Shown here: in pieces, positions 1-6,809 of the stretch | Numbering within the stretch: the first letter of the stretch is position 1 | Layout of the letters: every line of letters begins with the position of its first letter | Source: Flavobacteriaceae bacterium | Lineage (GTDB): Bacteria > Bacteroidota > Bacteroidia > Flavobacteriales > Flavobacteriaceae | DNA length: 9,007 bases | Direction: 5' to 3' | NCBI GenBank assembly: GCA_947461915.1 | Contig: CANHNG010000049.1 | Span: 1-9,007, forward strand | Notes under the pieces: generated by a model | What the model saw: the letters and a program-made list of their open reading frames with translations, nothing else | What the model was told of the DNA's origin: nothing | The model's database searches: none | Program-made: the position numbers and the translations under genes

Positions 1-521
1 ACTCCCATCACCAAACTCATATTGGAAACCAAACCATCATTAGACCCTAAAACGGCTGCGCGAAGTGCATTTCCGCCAACAGATTTGTGACGACTTTCAA
101 ATTTGGACAACAATCCTCCCGAAACATTCAAGGCTTTATTGCTGTTTACAGCTTCAATAATATTGAGGTGATTGTGCTCAAAACCAGTAGGCTTCTCCCC
201 TTTTTCGATTTTGTTTTTTATGGCGTTTACCGCAAATTGCTTTTCGATGTTAGACAAGCTACTAATTATGGAATTATAGCCAAAAAGTTTACCTAATTTC
301 AATTGGAACTTTGCCCTTGAAGATGGTGTCGGCATCTCGATATTAGGTTCATACTCCCTTATTTTGTCTAGCATGTGATTGGCATGACCCTTTTCAATTT
401 CGGCTAAGCTTTGCAAAACCCTAATCAGATTATCTTCCGTTTGTATCGCTGCAATGCTGTTGTACAAAAACGCAGTATCCACTTCAGTTTGCAATTGTCC
501 TCTAAGTTTGTTTAAATCCAT
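1..521 (-). CDS. Ferritin-like/VIT1 fusion membrane transporter, N-terminal part (runs off left edge)
   Basis: The minus strand reads open from the ATG at 521 to the window edge (173 full codons), so the C-terminal part is missing. Residues 1-125 look like a four-helix ferritin-like diiron domain: Glu13, then E43-x-x-H46, Glu93, and E115-x-x-H118 are spaced as two helix pairs supplying metal ligands. After a short linker, the sequence from about residue 151 (NALRAAVLGSNDGLVSNMSL) is the typical opening of a VIT1/CCC1 iron/manganese transporter, whose first membrane helix starts there. Known fusions of this kind (MbfA of rhizobia, also called erythrin-VIT proteins) export iron across the inner membrane and protect against iron and peroxide stress. 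That role is inferred here; the metal could be Fe or Mn. No Shine-Dalgarno site precedes the ATG, as usual in this phylum. It is transcribed divergently from the phosphotransferase gene. An 8-bp inverted repeat lies 31-62 bases upstream of the start codon. Confidence 0.85.
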   Translation of the reverse strand, partial: MDLNKLRGQLQTEVDTAFLYNSIAAIQTEDNLIRVLQSLAEIEKGHANHMLDKIREYEPNIEMPTPSSRAKFQLKLGKLFGYNSIISSLSNIEKQFAVNAIKNKIEKGEKPTGFEHNHLNIIEAVNSNKALNVSGGLLSKFESRHKSVGGNALRAAVLGSNDGLVSNMSLVMG

Positions 522-552
522 AATTAATTGTTTAATTGAGATTTCCATTTAG

Positions 553-583
553 AATGACTTTTAATAAGGGAATAGAAGTCATT
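553..583. repeat. 8-bp perfect inverted repeat upstream of the ferritin/VIT gene
   Basis: AATGACTT (553-560) and AAGTCATT (576-583) are perfect inverted copies around a 15-base spacer. Allowing one G·T pair the stem extends to 551-585. Arm centres are 23 bp apart, roughly two helical turns, which would suit a dimeric regulator. Read on the minus strand it would also form a hairpin in the leader of the iron-transporter mRNA. On the plus strand it is followed by a short T run, but no plus-strand gene lies upstream for it to terminate. The function is unknown. Confidence 0.4.
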
Positions 584-714
584 TTTAAAATGTTATTTTG
601 AAAATATTCTTTTCATTCTTTTCTCAATAATTAATTCCAATGTTAAAAAATTATCGGTTTAAAGATACAAAATTTTAGCTACAGAACTTAAGTCTCTAAT
701 CCCTTCAAATTTCT

Positions 715-722
715 TATTTTTG
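715..722 (+). promoter_or_regulatory. Candidate -7 box of the phosphotransferase gene
   Basis: TATTTTTG fits the Bacteroidetes primary-sigma -7 consensus TAnnTTTG and sits 15 bases before the ATG at 738. I find no TTG at the expected -33 spacing, so it is only half a promoter. If used, transcription would begin near 727-730 and the leader would be only about 10 bases long. The in-frame TTG at 720-722 is part of this box and would not be in the mRNA, which argues for the ATG at 738 as the real start. Confidence 0.4.
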
Positions 723-737
723 CAAAAACAATTTTTT

Positions 738-2831
738 ATGTCCTTTTCAAAAAAGTTATCCCCCTTTTATAATCTTACTCTTTTTTATATTATTGTAAGT
801 GTCTTTTTGCGAATCATTTTAGTATTCCATCCTATCACTCAAACGACATTCATCGCAATTGACATCTTCAAGATATTTTTTCTGGGTGTATTATCCGATA
901 CTTTTATTTTTGTTTTAGCCAGTGGATTCCTGTGGCTTTATCTCATTTTTATATCCAATTCGAAATGCTTTAAACCAATGGGATATATTGTTTTTGGTGC
1001 TTTGTTATCCTTGTTGCTCTATGTGTCCTTTTTTAATACCATTCTCAACGAATATGGAGGTGCTTTGCCTCAAATAGGCATCAGCTTCATAGCTATAAAA
1101 ACAGTCTTATTTGGATTATTGCTCTTTCTCCCAAAATACCGAAATAAAATTAGATTTTGGTTATTCACATTTGTACTTTTCTTGTACGTATTACTTATTC
1201 TCCAAAATGCAATTAGTGAATACTTTTTCTGGAATGAATTTGGCGTAAAATACAATTTTATCGCGGTTGATTATTTGGTTTACACGAATGAAGTTATAGG
1301 GAATATTATGCAATCGTATCCCGTTATACCTTTGTTTTCCGGATTATTTATAGTTGCGGCAATGGTAACTTATTTCATTGTGAAAAGATCAAAACATTTT
1401 ATCGAAATGATTCCAACCTTCACGGAAAAAATTAAAATATCTGGGATTTATTTGCTCTTATTTGGATTATCATTGTTGTCAATTCCACAATTGTCTACCA
1501 AAGAAAATTCGCAAAACATCTTTTCCAATGAACTGCAAGCCAATGGCATTTATAAATTCTATTTGGCATTTATGAACAGCGAATTGGATTATTTTAAATT
1601 TTACAAAACCCTACCCGAAAAAGATGCTTATGCCCTATTAAACCAACAAATACCGAACACTTCGGGCTCAACAACTTTAAGAGAAATAAAAAGCGATGCT
1701 GTCGAAAATCATAAAAACGTGGTATTAATAACCATCGAAAGTTATAGTGCCGAATTCATGAAAATGTATGGTAGTGAAAAAAATCTCACTCCGTTTCTGG
1801 ATGATTTGGCAACAAAGAGTTTGGTGTTCACAAACCTTTATGCCGTTGGGAACCGAACCGTTCGTGGACTTGAAGCGGTAACCTTGTGTCTACCCCCAAC
1901 AGCTGGGGAGAGCGTGGTTAAAAGGGAAGATAACAAATCCAAATTTTCAACAGGAAGCATTTTTAAACAAAAAGGATACGATGTTAAATACCTTTATGGT
2001 GGCGATGCTTTTTTTGACAATATGCAGGACTTTTTTAGCGGAAATGACTATGAGATTGTGGACAAAAAAACGTTTCAGCCTAATGAAATTACTTTCCAAA
2101 ATATTTGGGGAGTTTGCGATGAAGATATGTACAATAAAGCCATAAAAGTGATGAATGAAGAGGCCAAGAGCAACAAACCTTTCTTCAATCACATCATGAC
2201 GGTGAGCAACCACAGACCATTCACCTATCCTAATAACAAAATTGATATTCCGGGTGATTCAAAGTCCCGCGATGGAGGTGTAAAATATACTGATTATTCC
2301 ATGCAAAAATTCTTTGAAATGGCAAAAAATCAACCTTGGTTTGAGAATACCATTTTTGTTATTCTAGCTGATCATTGTGCGTCAAGCGCAGGGAAGACAG
2401 AACTTCCTTTAGATAAATATAGAATTCCGGCATTGATTTATGCACCTAATTATGTTAAACCCGCACATTATACTAATTTAATGTCGCAAATAGATGTGAT
2501 GCCAACGGTTTTCGGATTGTTGAATTTTAATTACCAAAGTAAATTCTTTGGACAAGATGTTTTGAAATCAAATTATAAACCGAGAGCTTTAATCGCAACT
2601 TATCAGAATTTAGGTTTACTGAAAGACAACGTTTTAACCATCATTTCTCCAAAACAACAAGCCAAACAACTACAAATAACATTGGTGCCAAATCCTAAAA
2701 TAGGAACTGATTTTCAGCTTTTTTATGACGAGAAACCTTTGGATAAACCAAGACCTGATTTAATCAATGAAACCATTTCTTACTATCAAACTGCTTCGGA
2801 TATGTTGAAGAATAAGAAGTATCAAAAATAA
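738..2831 (+). CDS. LTA synthase family protein (membrane-anchored sulfatase-fold phosphotransferase)
   Basis: This is an inner-membrane enzyme of the LtaS/MdoB type: an N-terminal block of hydrophobic helices followed by an extracytoplasmic alkaline-phosphatase-fold domain that moves a phosphoalcohol headgroup from a phospholipid to an acceptor. With the ATG at 738 the protein has 697 residues. About seven hydrophobic segments lie near 12-30, 47-72, 82-101, 113-132, 140-159, 196-215 and 234-250; family members commonly have five. The catalytic domain starts near 328 (NVVLITIESYSAEF). Glu334 and the Asp545-His546 pair (LADH) match the metal ligands, Thr374 (GNRTVRG) sits where the family has its catalytic threonine, and His492 (SNHRPF) matches the conserved substrate-site histidine. 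All key residues are present. Gram-negative Bacteroidetes lack lipoteichoic acid, so the acceptor is unknown; a periplasmic glucan or an envelope glycolipid is possible. A longer reading from the TTG at 720 adds six residues but is disfavoured. The gene ends 20 bases from a convergent gene. Confidence 0.88.
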   Translation: MSFSKKLSPFYNLTLFYIIVSVFLRIILVFHPITQTTFIAIDIFKIFFLGVLSDTFIFVLASGFLWLYLIFISNSKCFKPMGYIVFGALLSLLLYVSFFNTILNEYGGALPQIGISFIAIKTVLFGLLLFLPKYRNKIRFWLFTFVLFLYVLLILQNAISEYFFWNEFGVKYNFIAVDYLVYTNEVIGNIMQSYPVIPLFSGLFIVAAMVTYFIVKRSKHFIEMIPTFTEKIKISGIYLLLFGLSLLSIPQLSTKENSQNIFSNELQANGIYKFYLAFMNSELDYFKFYKTLPEKDAYALLNQQIPNTSGSTTLREIKSDAVENHKNVVLITIESYSAEFMKMYGSEKNLTPFLDDLATKSLVFTNLYAVGNRTVRGLEAVTLCLPPTAGESVVKREDNKSKFSTGSIFKQKGYDVKYLYGGDAFFDNMQDFFSGNDYEIVDKKTFQPNEITFQNIWGVCDEDMYNKAIKVMNEEAKSNKPFFNHIMTVSNHRPFTYPNNKIDIPGDSKSRDGGVKYTDYSMQKFFEMAKNQPWFENTIFVILADHCASSAGKTELPLDKYRIPALIYAPNYVKPAHYTNLMSQIDVMPTVFGLLNFNYQSKFFGQDVLKSNYKPRALIATYQNLGLLKDNVLTIISPKQQAKQLQITLVPNPKIGTDFQLFYDEKPLDKPRPDLINETISYYQTASDMLKNKKYQK

Positions 2832-2851
2832 TACTGTATCAAAATTGCTAA

Positions 2852-4879
2852 TTAAAGCATCCCATTGTATTTCCTTACAAACCATTCTGAAGCCAGTGAA
2901 ATTGCTATCAAAATCAACAACCAAACCCAATCAATTAATGGAGATTTGGTAGCAATTTCCTTTTGAATTGCTTTGTAATTTTGATTTTCTAAAAGTGTTT
3001 TGATTAAATCCTCGACTTGGTTCGGATAGTGAACTTTAGCTTGTGTTTGCGTTGCCAATTGAGACAATTTCTCCCCATCTGGGTTGACAAATTGTTTTTC
3101 AATATCAAAATCCAAAATTTCAAAATGACTTGAATATGTTGTTTTTGAACTTAATTCCTTTACATTAAAATTATATTGTCCCGCAGAAAGCCCGTCAAGA
3201 TTGACTTTAAAGGAATTGTTTCCTTTTAATAAATCGTAGTTTTTGGTTTGCTTTGTTTTGATATTAGAAACCGAAATAGTCAAACGAGCCTTTTCGTCGA
3301 ATTCGTAGTTTTTATTGAAATACTGAGCCGAAATTTCTATTGCTTCACCTGAATTATAGAAATTTTCATGATTCACAACCAATGATTTTTTTGAATTATC
3401 GGAAGACAAAAACTGAATGATTTTATCGATAAAAACATCAAATTTTTCGAATGATTGATTATCAATATGACTTTGCAAGCGCCATTTCCAAATGTTTTCA
3501 CCCAAAAGAAAAGCCGAACGTTTTCCCTGATTTTCGGCAAATGCCAATGAGGGGGAATTTGTTGCAATGTTTCTAATTTTCGACACAAGCAAGGTGGAAA
3601 CAGTTCCATTTGTGGTTACCGTTCCAAAAGGATTTTGCAAAGGAGGAAAGTTTTCAAAACCCAAATTGTCAATCGCAAAAAGATTAAACTGGGAATTAAA
3701 TTCAGCCAAATAATCTTCTTTTTGGCCACTCATTTTGAAAACCAAATTTGATTGTTGCTGGTTCAAAAAATTAAAATCGGTATTGTTTCCTGTGATAATA
3801 AAAGTATTGATTGCTGCCAATTTATTATCCTCAAAAACAGACTTGAATTCTGTCGTTGGCTGATACAAGATTAAAATAGTAAAATCTTTTAATGATTTAA
3901 TATCCTTAGGTTTAACTACGGTTACTTTATGTTGCGCATTTGTTTCGATTGCTCGTTTCAACGCACCGATATCAGGATGGTTTATTACAGAAACGATTGC
4001 TACATTAGTCCTTTGGTCGATGATTTCAACAGCAAAATTTTTGGTGTTATTATAGGTGTTTTTTTCTTTCTCTTTGGATAAAATCTTAGCTACGAAAACT
4101 TGTAACCCCACTTTATCAGCAGGTAGTAAAATAGTCACAATTACCGATTTTTTCGATGGTGAAAAAGAAACGGTTTGTTTGCTTAAAACTGAATTTCCTT
4201 GCGAAATGCTAAAATCTGCATTTATACTTTTGTTTCCTGAATACTGCAAAAACACTTCCACAGGAAATTTGTTTTTATGAAACGCATATTTATTGACGTT
4301 TAACTGGTTCACTTTTAAGTCCAAGAATTTTGTAGTATCCCCAAGAATCAATGGATATACTTTGTTATTCGTGTCAAAAGAATACACATAATCATTTCCA
4401 GAAGTTTGGTTTCCATCAGTAATTAAAACTGTTGGGAAAGTGGCGTTTTTATAAATGCTTTTCAGGTTTTTAGCAACTTCATCAAGATTAGTCTGCGTTC
4501 CTTTAAAACTAAAACTTTCTGACGATTGAAACTCACTGTCGAATTGATAAGATTGAACATCGAACTTTTCCTGTAAATCTTTATTTTGTATGATTTTTTT
4601 GTATGATTTTAATGCTGTTTCTTTCGCTTTCAAATCAATAATAGAACTCGAATTATCAACTACAACCGCTAAAGGTGTTTTTACGATTTCGAGGGTTTTT
4701 CTAGTAATTATTGGATTTATAAGCAATAGCAATATCGCAAAAATGGAGAGGAAACGCAAAAAAGCCAAAACCAAGTTCACTTTTGACTTGGTTTTGGCTT
4801 TGTAAAAATACTGAAAATAGGACAAACCGCCTGCTATTAATAAAGAAAGCAATAGTAACAGAATAGTGTTTGTAGTCAT
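2852..4879 (-). CDS. VWA-domain membrane protein, BatA/aerotolerance-like architecture
   Basis: A 675-residue protein anchored by two N-terminal hydrophobic segments (about 5-20 and 36-56) and one C-terminal segment (about 651-664). A basic tail (EWFVRKYNGML) follows the last segment, as in many Bacteroidetes VWA membrane proteins. Directly after the second segment comes a von Willebrand A domain with a complete metal-ion-dependent adhesion site: D75-N-S77-S-S79, then Thr130 and Asp155 (LITDGNQTSG). The middle, near 290-345 (SVINHPDIGALKRAIE), resembles the glutamine-amidotransferase-like fold often following VWA in these large proteins. The remainder looks like beta-sandwich extracytoplasmic sequence. 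The function is unknown; relatives sit with MoxR ATPases and Bat genes in envelope-stress or chaperone-like systems, but none of those genes is visible here. It lies 80 bases downstream of fabG on the same strand with no clear promoter of its own, so co-transcription is plausible. Codons 27-42 contain a terminator-like palindrome. The ATG at 4879 follows an A-rich stretch without a Shine-Dalgarno site. Confidence 0.8.
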   Translation of the reverse strand: MTTNTILLLLLSLLIAGGLSYFQYFYKAKTKSKVNLVLAFLRFLSIFAILLLLINPIITRKTLEIVKTPLAVVVDNSSSIIDLKAKETALKSYKKIIQNKDLQEKFDVQSYQFDSEFQSSESFSFKGTQTNLDEVAKNLKSIYKNATFPTVLITDGNQTSGNDYVYSFDTNNKVYPLILGDTTKFLDLKVNQLNVNKYAFHKNKFPVEVFLQYSGNKSINADFSISQGNSVLSKQTVSFSPSKKSVIVTILLPADKVGLQVFVAKILSKEKEKNTYNNTKNFAVEIIDQRTNVAIVSVINHPDIGALKRAIETNAQHKVTVVKPKDIKSLKDFTILILYQPTTEFKSVFEDNKLAAINTFIITGNNTDFNFLNQQQSNLVFKMSGQKEDYLAEFNSQFNLFAIDNLGFENFPPLQNPFGTVTTNGTVSTLLVSKIRNIATNSPSLAFAENQGKRSAFLLGENIWKWRLQSHIDNQSFEKFDVFIDKIIQFLSSDNSKKSLVVNHENFYNSGEAIEISAQYFNKNYEFDEKARLTISVSNIKTKQTKNYDLLKGNNSFKVNLDGLSAGQYNFNVKELSSKTTYSSHFEILDFDIEKQFVNPDGEKLSQLATQTQAKVHYPNQVEDLIKTLLENQNYKAIQKEIATKSPLIDWVWLLILIAISLASEWFVRKYNGML
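4758..4801 (-). terminator. Terminator-like 16-bp palindrome with T tract inside the VWA gene
   Basis: AAAGCCAAAACCAAGT (4761-4776) and ACTTGGTTTTGGCTTT (4786-4801) are perfect inverted copies around a 9-base loop. On the coding (minus) strand the 3' arm runs straight into a run of six T's (three in the arm, three beyond), which is the layout of an intrinsic terminator. It lies about 79-122 bases into the reading frame and encodes part of the basic loop and second membrane helix, residues 27-42. On the plus strand there is no T tract, so it has direction. The structure is certain; termination or attenuation is inference. It may instead simply be a coincidence of repeated Lys and Leu/Val codons. 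Confidence 0.45.
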
Positions 4880-4925
4880 ATTTTTTTAGTAATCAGTTTA
4901 GTAAGAATTCAATTTTTAGGTATTC

Positions 4926-4957
4926 ACTGAACACTAAAAATCTTAATACTGAACACT
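4926..4957. repeat. Short direct repeat in the fabG-VWA gap
   Basis: ACTGAACACT occurs at 4926-4935 and again at 4948-4957, 22 bases apart, in the 80-base gap between the two minus-strand genes. The gap has no TAnnTTTG box on the minus strand and no strong hairpin. The repeat may be a binding site or simple sequence drift. I attach no function. Confidence 0.3.
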
Positions 4958-4959
4958 TC

Positions 4960-5706
4960 TTAAGTAAGCATTCCTCCGCATACATTTAACACTTGACCTG
5001 TTATGTAAGCGCTCATATCTGAAGCTAGGAAAAGACAAGCATTAGCAACATCTTCCGTGGTTCCACCACGTTTCAACGGAATACCGTCTCTCCATCCTTG
5101 AACTACTTCGTCGCTTAATTTTGCAGTCATTTCGGTTTCAATAAATCCGGGAGCAATCGCATTGCAACGTATATTACGAGAACCCAATTCAAGCGCTACT
5201 GATTTTGAAAAACCAATAACACCGGCTTTGGAAGCGGCATAATTAGTTTGTCCTGCATTTCCCGAAACCCCCACCACGCTACTCATGTTTATTATAGAAC
5301 CCGCACGTTGCTTCAAGAATGTTCGTTGAATGGCTTTGGTCATATTGAAAACAGATTTCAAATTAACATCAATCACTTGATCAAAATCTGCTTCGGACAT
5401 TCGCATCAAAAGATTGTCTTTGGTAATTCCAGCATTGTTTATTAAAATATCAACAGTTCCAAATTCAGCCAAAACAGCATCCACAAAGATTTGAGCTTCG
5501 TTAAAATCAGCAGCATTCGATTGGTACCCTTTGGCCTTTATGCCCATAGCGTTCAATTCGTTTTCCAATGCCAAAGCAGATTCGACAGAAGAACTATATG
5601 TAAAGGCAATATTTGCGCCGTTTTTCGCAAAAACTTCTGCAATTCCTTTTCCTATTCCGCGACTTGCGCCAGTTATTATGGCTACTTTTCCTTCGAGTAA
5701 TTTCAT
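4960..5706 (-). CDS. fabG: 3-oxoacyl-[acyl-carrier-protein] reductase FabG
   Basis: Cytosolic NADPH-dependent reductase of type II fatty-acid synthesis: it reduces 3-oxoacyl-ACP to (3R)-3-hydroxyacyl-ACP in each elongation round and acts as a tetramer. The 248-residue length is standard. Classical short-chain-dehydrogenase motifs are all present: the nucleotide loop TGASRGIG (12-19), NNAG (90-93), Asn115, and the catalytic Ser143, Tyr156 and Lys160 (YAASK), with the same 13- and 4-residue spacings as the E. coli enzyme's Ser138/Tyr151/Lys155. The PGFIETEMT stretch (186-194) and the C-terminal GQVLNVCGGM also match FabG. The family contains look-alikes with other substrates (for example acetoacetyl-CoA reductase), but full-length similarity to FabG makes the assignment strong. 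It is not inside a fab cluster in this window: upstream is a long intergenic region with a candidate promoter, and downstream, on the same strand, is the VWA protein gene. The ATG at 5706 is supported by the normal MKLLEGKVAIITG beginning. Confidence 0.95.
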   Translation of the reverse strand: MKLLEGKVAIITGASRGIGKGIAEVFAKNGANIAFTYSSSVESALALENELNAMGIKAKGYQSNAADFNEAQIFVDAVLAEFGTVDILINNAGITKDNLLMRMSEADFDQVIDVNLKSVFNMTKAIQRTFLKQRAGSIINMSSVVGVSGNAGQTNYAASKAGVIGFSKSVALELGSRNIRCNAIAPGFIETEMTAKLSDEVVQGWRDGIPLKRGGTTEDVANACLFLASDMSAYITGQVLNVCGGMLT

Positions 5707-5731
5707 ATTCTATAATTAATTTATTTTGATT

Positions 5732-5761
5732 TTGAGTCTTACCCTTTCGCCTTTATCTTTG
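5732..5761 (+). promoter_or_regulatory. Full-consensus rightward promoter with no gene near it
   Basis: TTG (5732-5734), 19 bases, then TATCTTTG (5754-5761) matches both elements of the Bacteroidetes housekeeping promoter at a good spacing, on the plus strand. Transcription would begin near 5768 and run away from fabG. The next plus-strand start codon is 346 bases further on (mbnP, 6114), and I find no ORF longer than a few codons between. It could give mbnP a long leader, make a small RNA, or be a chance match; it also lies within the likely fabG leader, antisense to it. Confidence 0.3.
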
Positions 5762-5811
5762 TTTCTAACTTCACAAAGGATTAAGCTCTACCAGGGCTAT
5801 TTATAACTCGC

Positions 5812-5844
5812 CAAATATAAGAATAATTGTGGGTTTGAAAACAA
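5812..5844 (-). promoter_or_regulatory. Candidate fabG promoter
   Basis: On the minus strand, TATATTTG (5819 down to 5812) matches the Bacteroidetes -7 consensus TAnnTTTG. A TTG (5844-5842) lies 22 bases upstream, within the usual 17-23 base spacing. Transcription would begin near 5805, giving fabG a leader of about 100 bases. That leader includes a weak 6-bp stem at 5784-5798. AT-rich sequence produces such matches by chance, so the call is moderate. Confidence 0.4.
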
Positions 5845-6113
5845 ATACTCTTTCAATTAAACCTTTTATGAAATAATTACTCTTAACGATACGTTTTAAT
5901 ATTTAAATTTGGCTAAATGTTATATTTAATCAACTAAGCAATACGTTTATGATAAATATGTAAGTAGAATATCTTCCATTTAAATTATTCTCTTACTTTC
6001 GTATTGTATTTTTTAAAAACCACGTATTTACGAGACTACTCAAGAATACCAAATCTAGCAACTAGTCTAAGATATTTTAATATTAAAAAAGAAACTTTAT
6101 CAAAGAGATAAAA

Positions 6114-6809
6114 ATGAATAATAAAATCCGGATAGTTTTCTTTTTGGTTCTTTTTTTTCAAGTGGCGCTGGCTCAAGAAAAAATGGACAGCGTTTTTGCA
6201 CACTTAAATTTGACTTTTCGTGGTAAACCATTAGAATTGAATAAGGAATATGTTTCTGAAAATAAAGATACATTGCAGCTAACCGTCTTCAAATTTTATA
6301 TTTCAAATTTAAAACTAGAATATGCTGATAAAACTACTTATTCCGAACCAGATAGCTATTATTTAATTGATATTGAAAATCCGAATTCTTGCAAAATTCC
6401 AATTGAAAAGACCACTGGTAAAACTATTTCCAAAGTTTCATTTTCGGTTGGTATTGATAGTTTGACCAGCGTTTCCGGCGCTTTGGAAGGTGATTTAGAT
6501 CCAACAAAAGGAATGTATTGGGCTTGGCAAAGTGGTTATATCAATATGAAATTGGAAGGACGAAGCTCGAGTTGTAAAACGAGAAAGAATGAATTTCAGT
6601 TTCACATTGGGGGCTATAGGAAACCGAATTACGCAATGAGGGAAGTAGTATTAGAACCTAAAAAATCGAATTTTACTGTTGAAATAAATGTTGATGTGGC
6701 AGAATTATTTTCCAAACTGGAACTTTCAAAAATCAATAGTGTAATGGTTCCAGGTACTCAAGCGATGCAAATTGCCGATTACAGTGTTACTATGTTTAAA
6801 ACCAAATGA
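6114..6809 (+). CDS. mbnP: MbnP-family periplasmic copper-binding protein
   Basis: A 231-residue exported protein: residues 1-20 are a signal peptide (hydrophobic run, then ALA before QE), with no lipobox cysteine, so it should be soluble in the periplasm. The mature part is mainly beta-structure. It carries the family signature GMYWAWQSGYINMKLEG (133-149) with two tryptophans, Trp136 and Trp138; two cysteines, Cys93 and Cys154, that may form a disulfide; FQFHIGGY (162-168) with His164; and a C-terminal IADYSVTMF stretch. In characterised MbnP proteins, the partner MbnH oxidises one tryptophan to kynurenine, and this is needed for copper binding. Which tryptophan would be modified here cannot be decided by eye. 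The stop codon overlaps the mbnH start by 4 bases (ATGA), showing translational coupling with its partner. The ATG follows CAAAGAGATAAAA, a weak AG-rich site. No methanobactin genes are visible, so the name denotes family, not methanobactin handling. Confidence 0.85.
   Translation: MNNKIRIVFFLVLFFQVALAQEKMDSVFAHLNLTFRGKPLELNKEYVSENKDTLQLTVFKFYISNLKLEYADKTTYSEPDSYYLIDIENPNSCKIPIEKTTGKTISKVSFSVGIDSLTSVSGALEGDLDPTKGMYWAWQSGYINMKLEGRSSSCKTRKNEFQFHIGGYRKPNYAMREVVLEPKKSNFTVEINVDVAELFSKLELSKINSVMVPGTQAMQIADYSVTMFKTK

Larger units (their letters stand above)
5707..6113. other. 407-base intergenic region between divergent fabG and mbnP
   Basis: No credible coding sequence on either strand: the ATGs present open only a few codons. 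Besides the two promoter candidates listed separately, a second rightward -7 box, TAAATTTG, occurs at 5904-5911 without a TTG at the right distance. If used it would leave a leader of about 195 bases for mbnP. Four ATACG/CGTAT pentamers cluster here: ATACGTTT twice as a direct repeat (5889-5896 and 5941-5948), and the reverse orientation at 6000-6004 and 6023-6027. CAATACG (5939-5945) and CGTATTG (6000-6006) are a 7-bp inverted pair. I recognise no known riboswitch, tRNA or small RNA. Confidence 0.6.

Noticed and set aside
87..296. Plus-strand 69-codon ORF
   Set aside because: It is opposite the ferritin/VIT gene, whose protein has clear family motifs; the plus-strand translation has no recognisable features.
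720..737. TTG at 720 as the start of the phosphotransferase gene
   Set aside because: It lies inside a -7 promoter box and would add only six residues; the ATG at 738 gives a normal family N-terminus.
5248..5719. Three plus-strand ORFs opposite fabG
   Set aside because: They mirror a full-length, motif-complete FabG and have no domain character of their own.
5784..5798. AGCTCT-ACC-AGGGCT stem as a terminator or riboswitch element
   Set aside because: The stem is only 6 bp with a wobble (a mismatch on the fabG strand) and a 3-base loop, with no T tract; too weak to call.
6033..6068. AGACTA/TAGTCT inverted pair upstream of mbnP
   Set aside because: Only 6 bp per arm with a long spacer, expected by chance in a spacer of this size.
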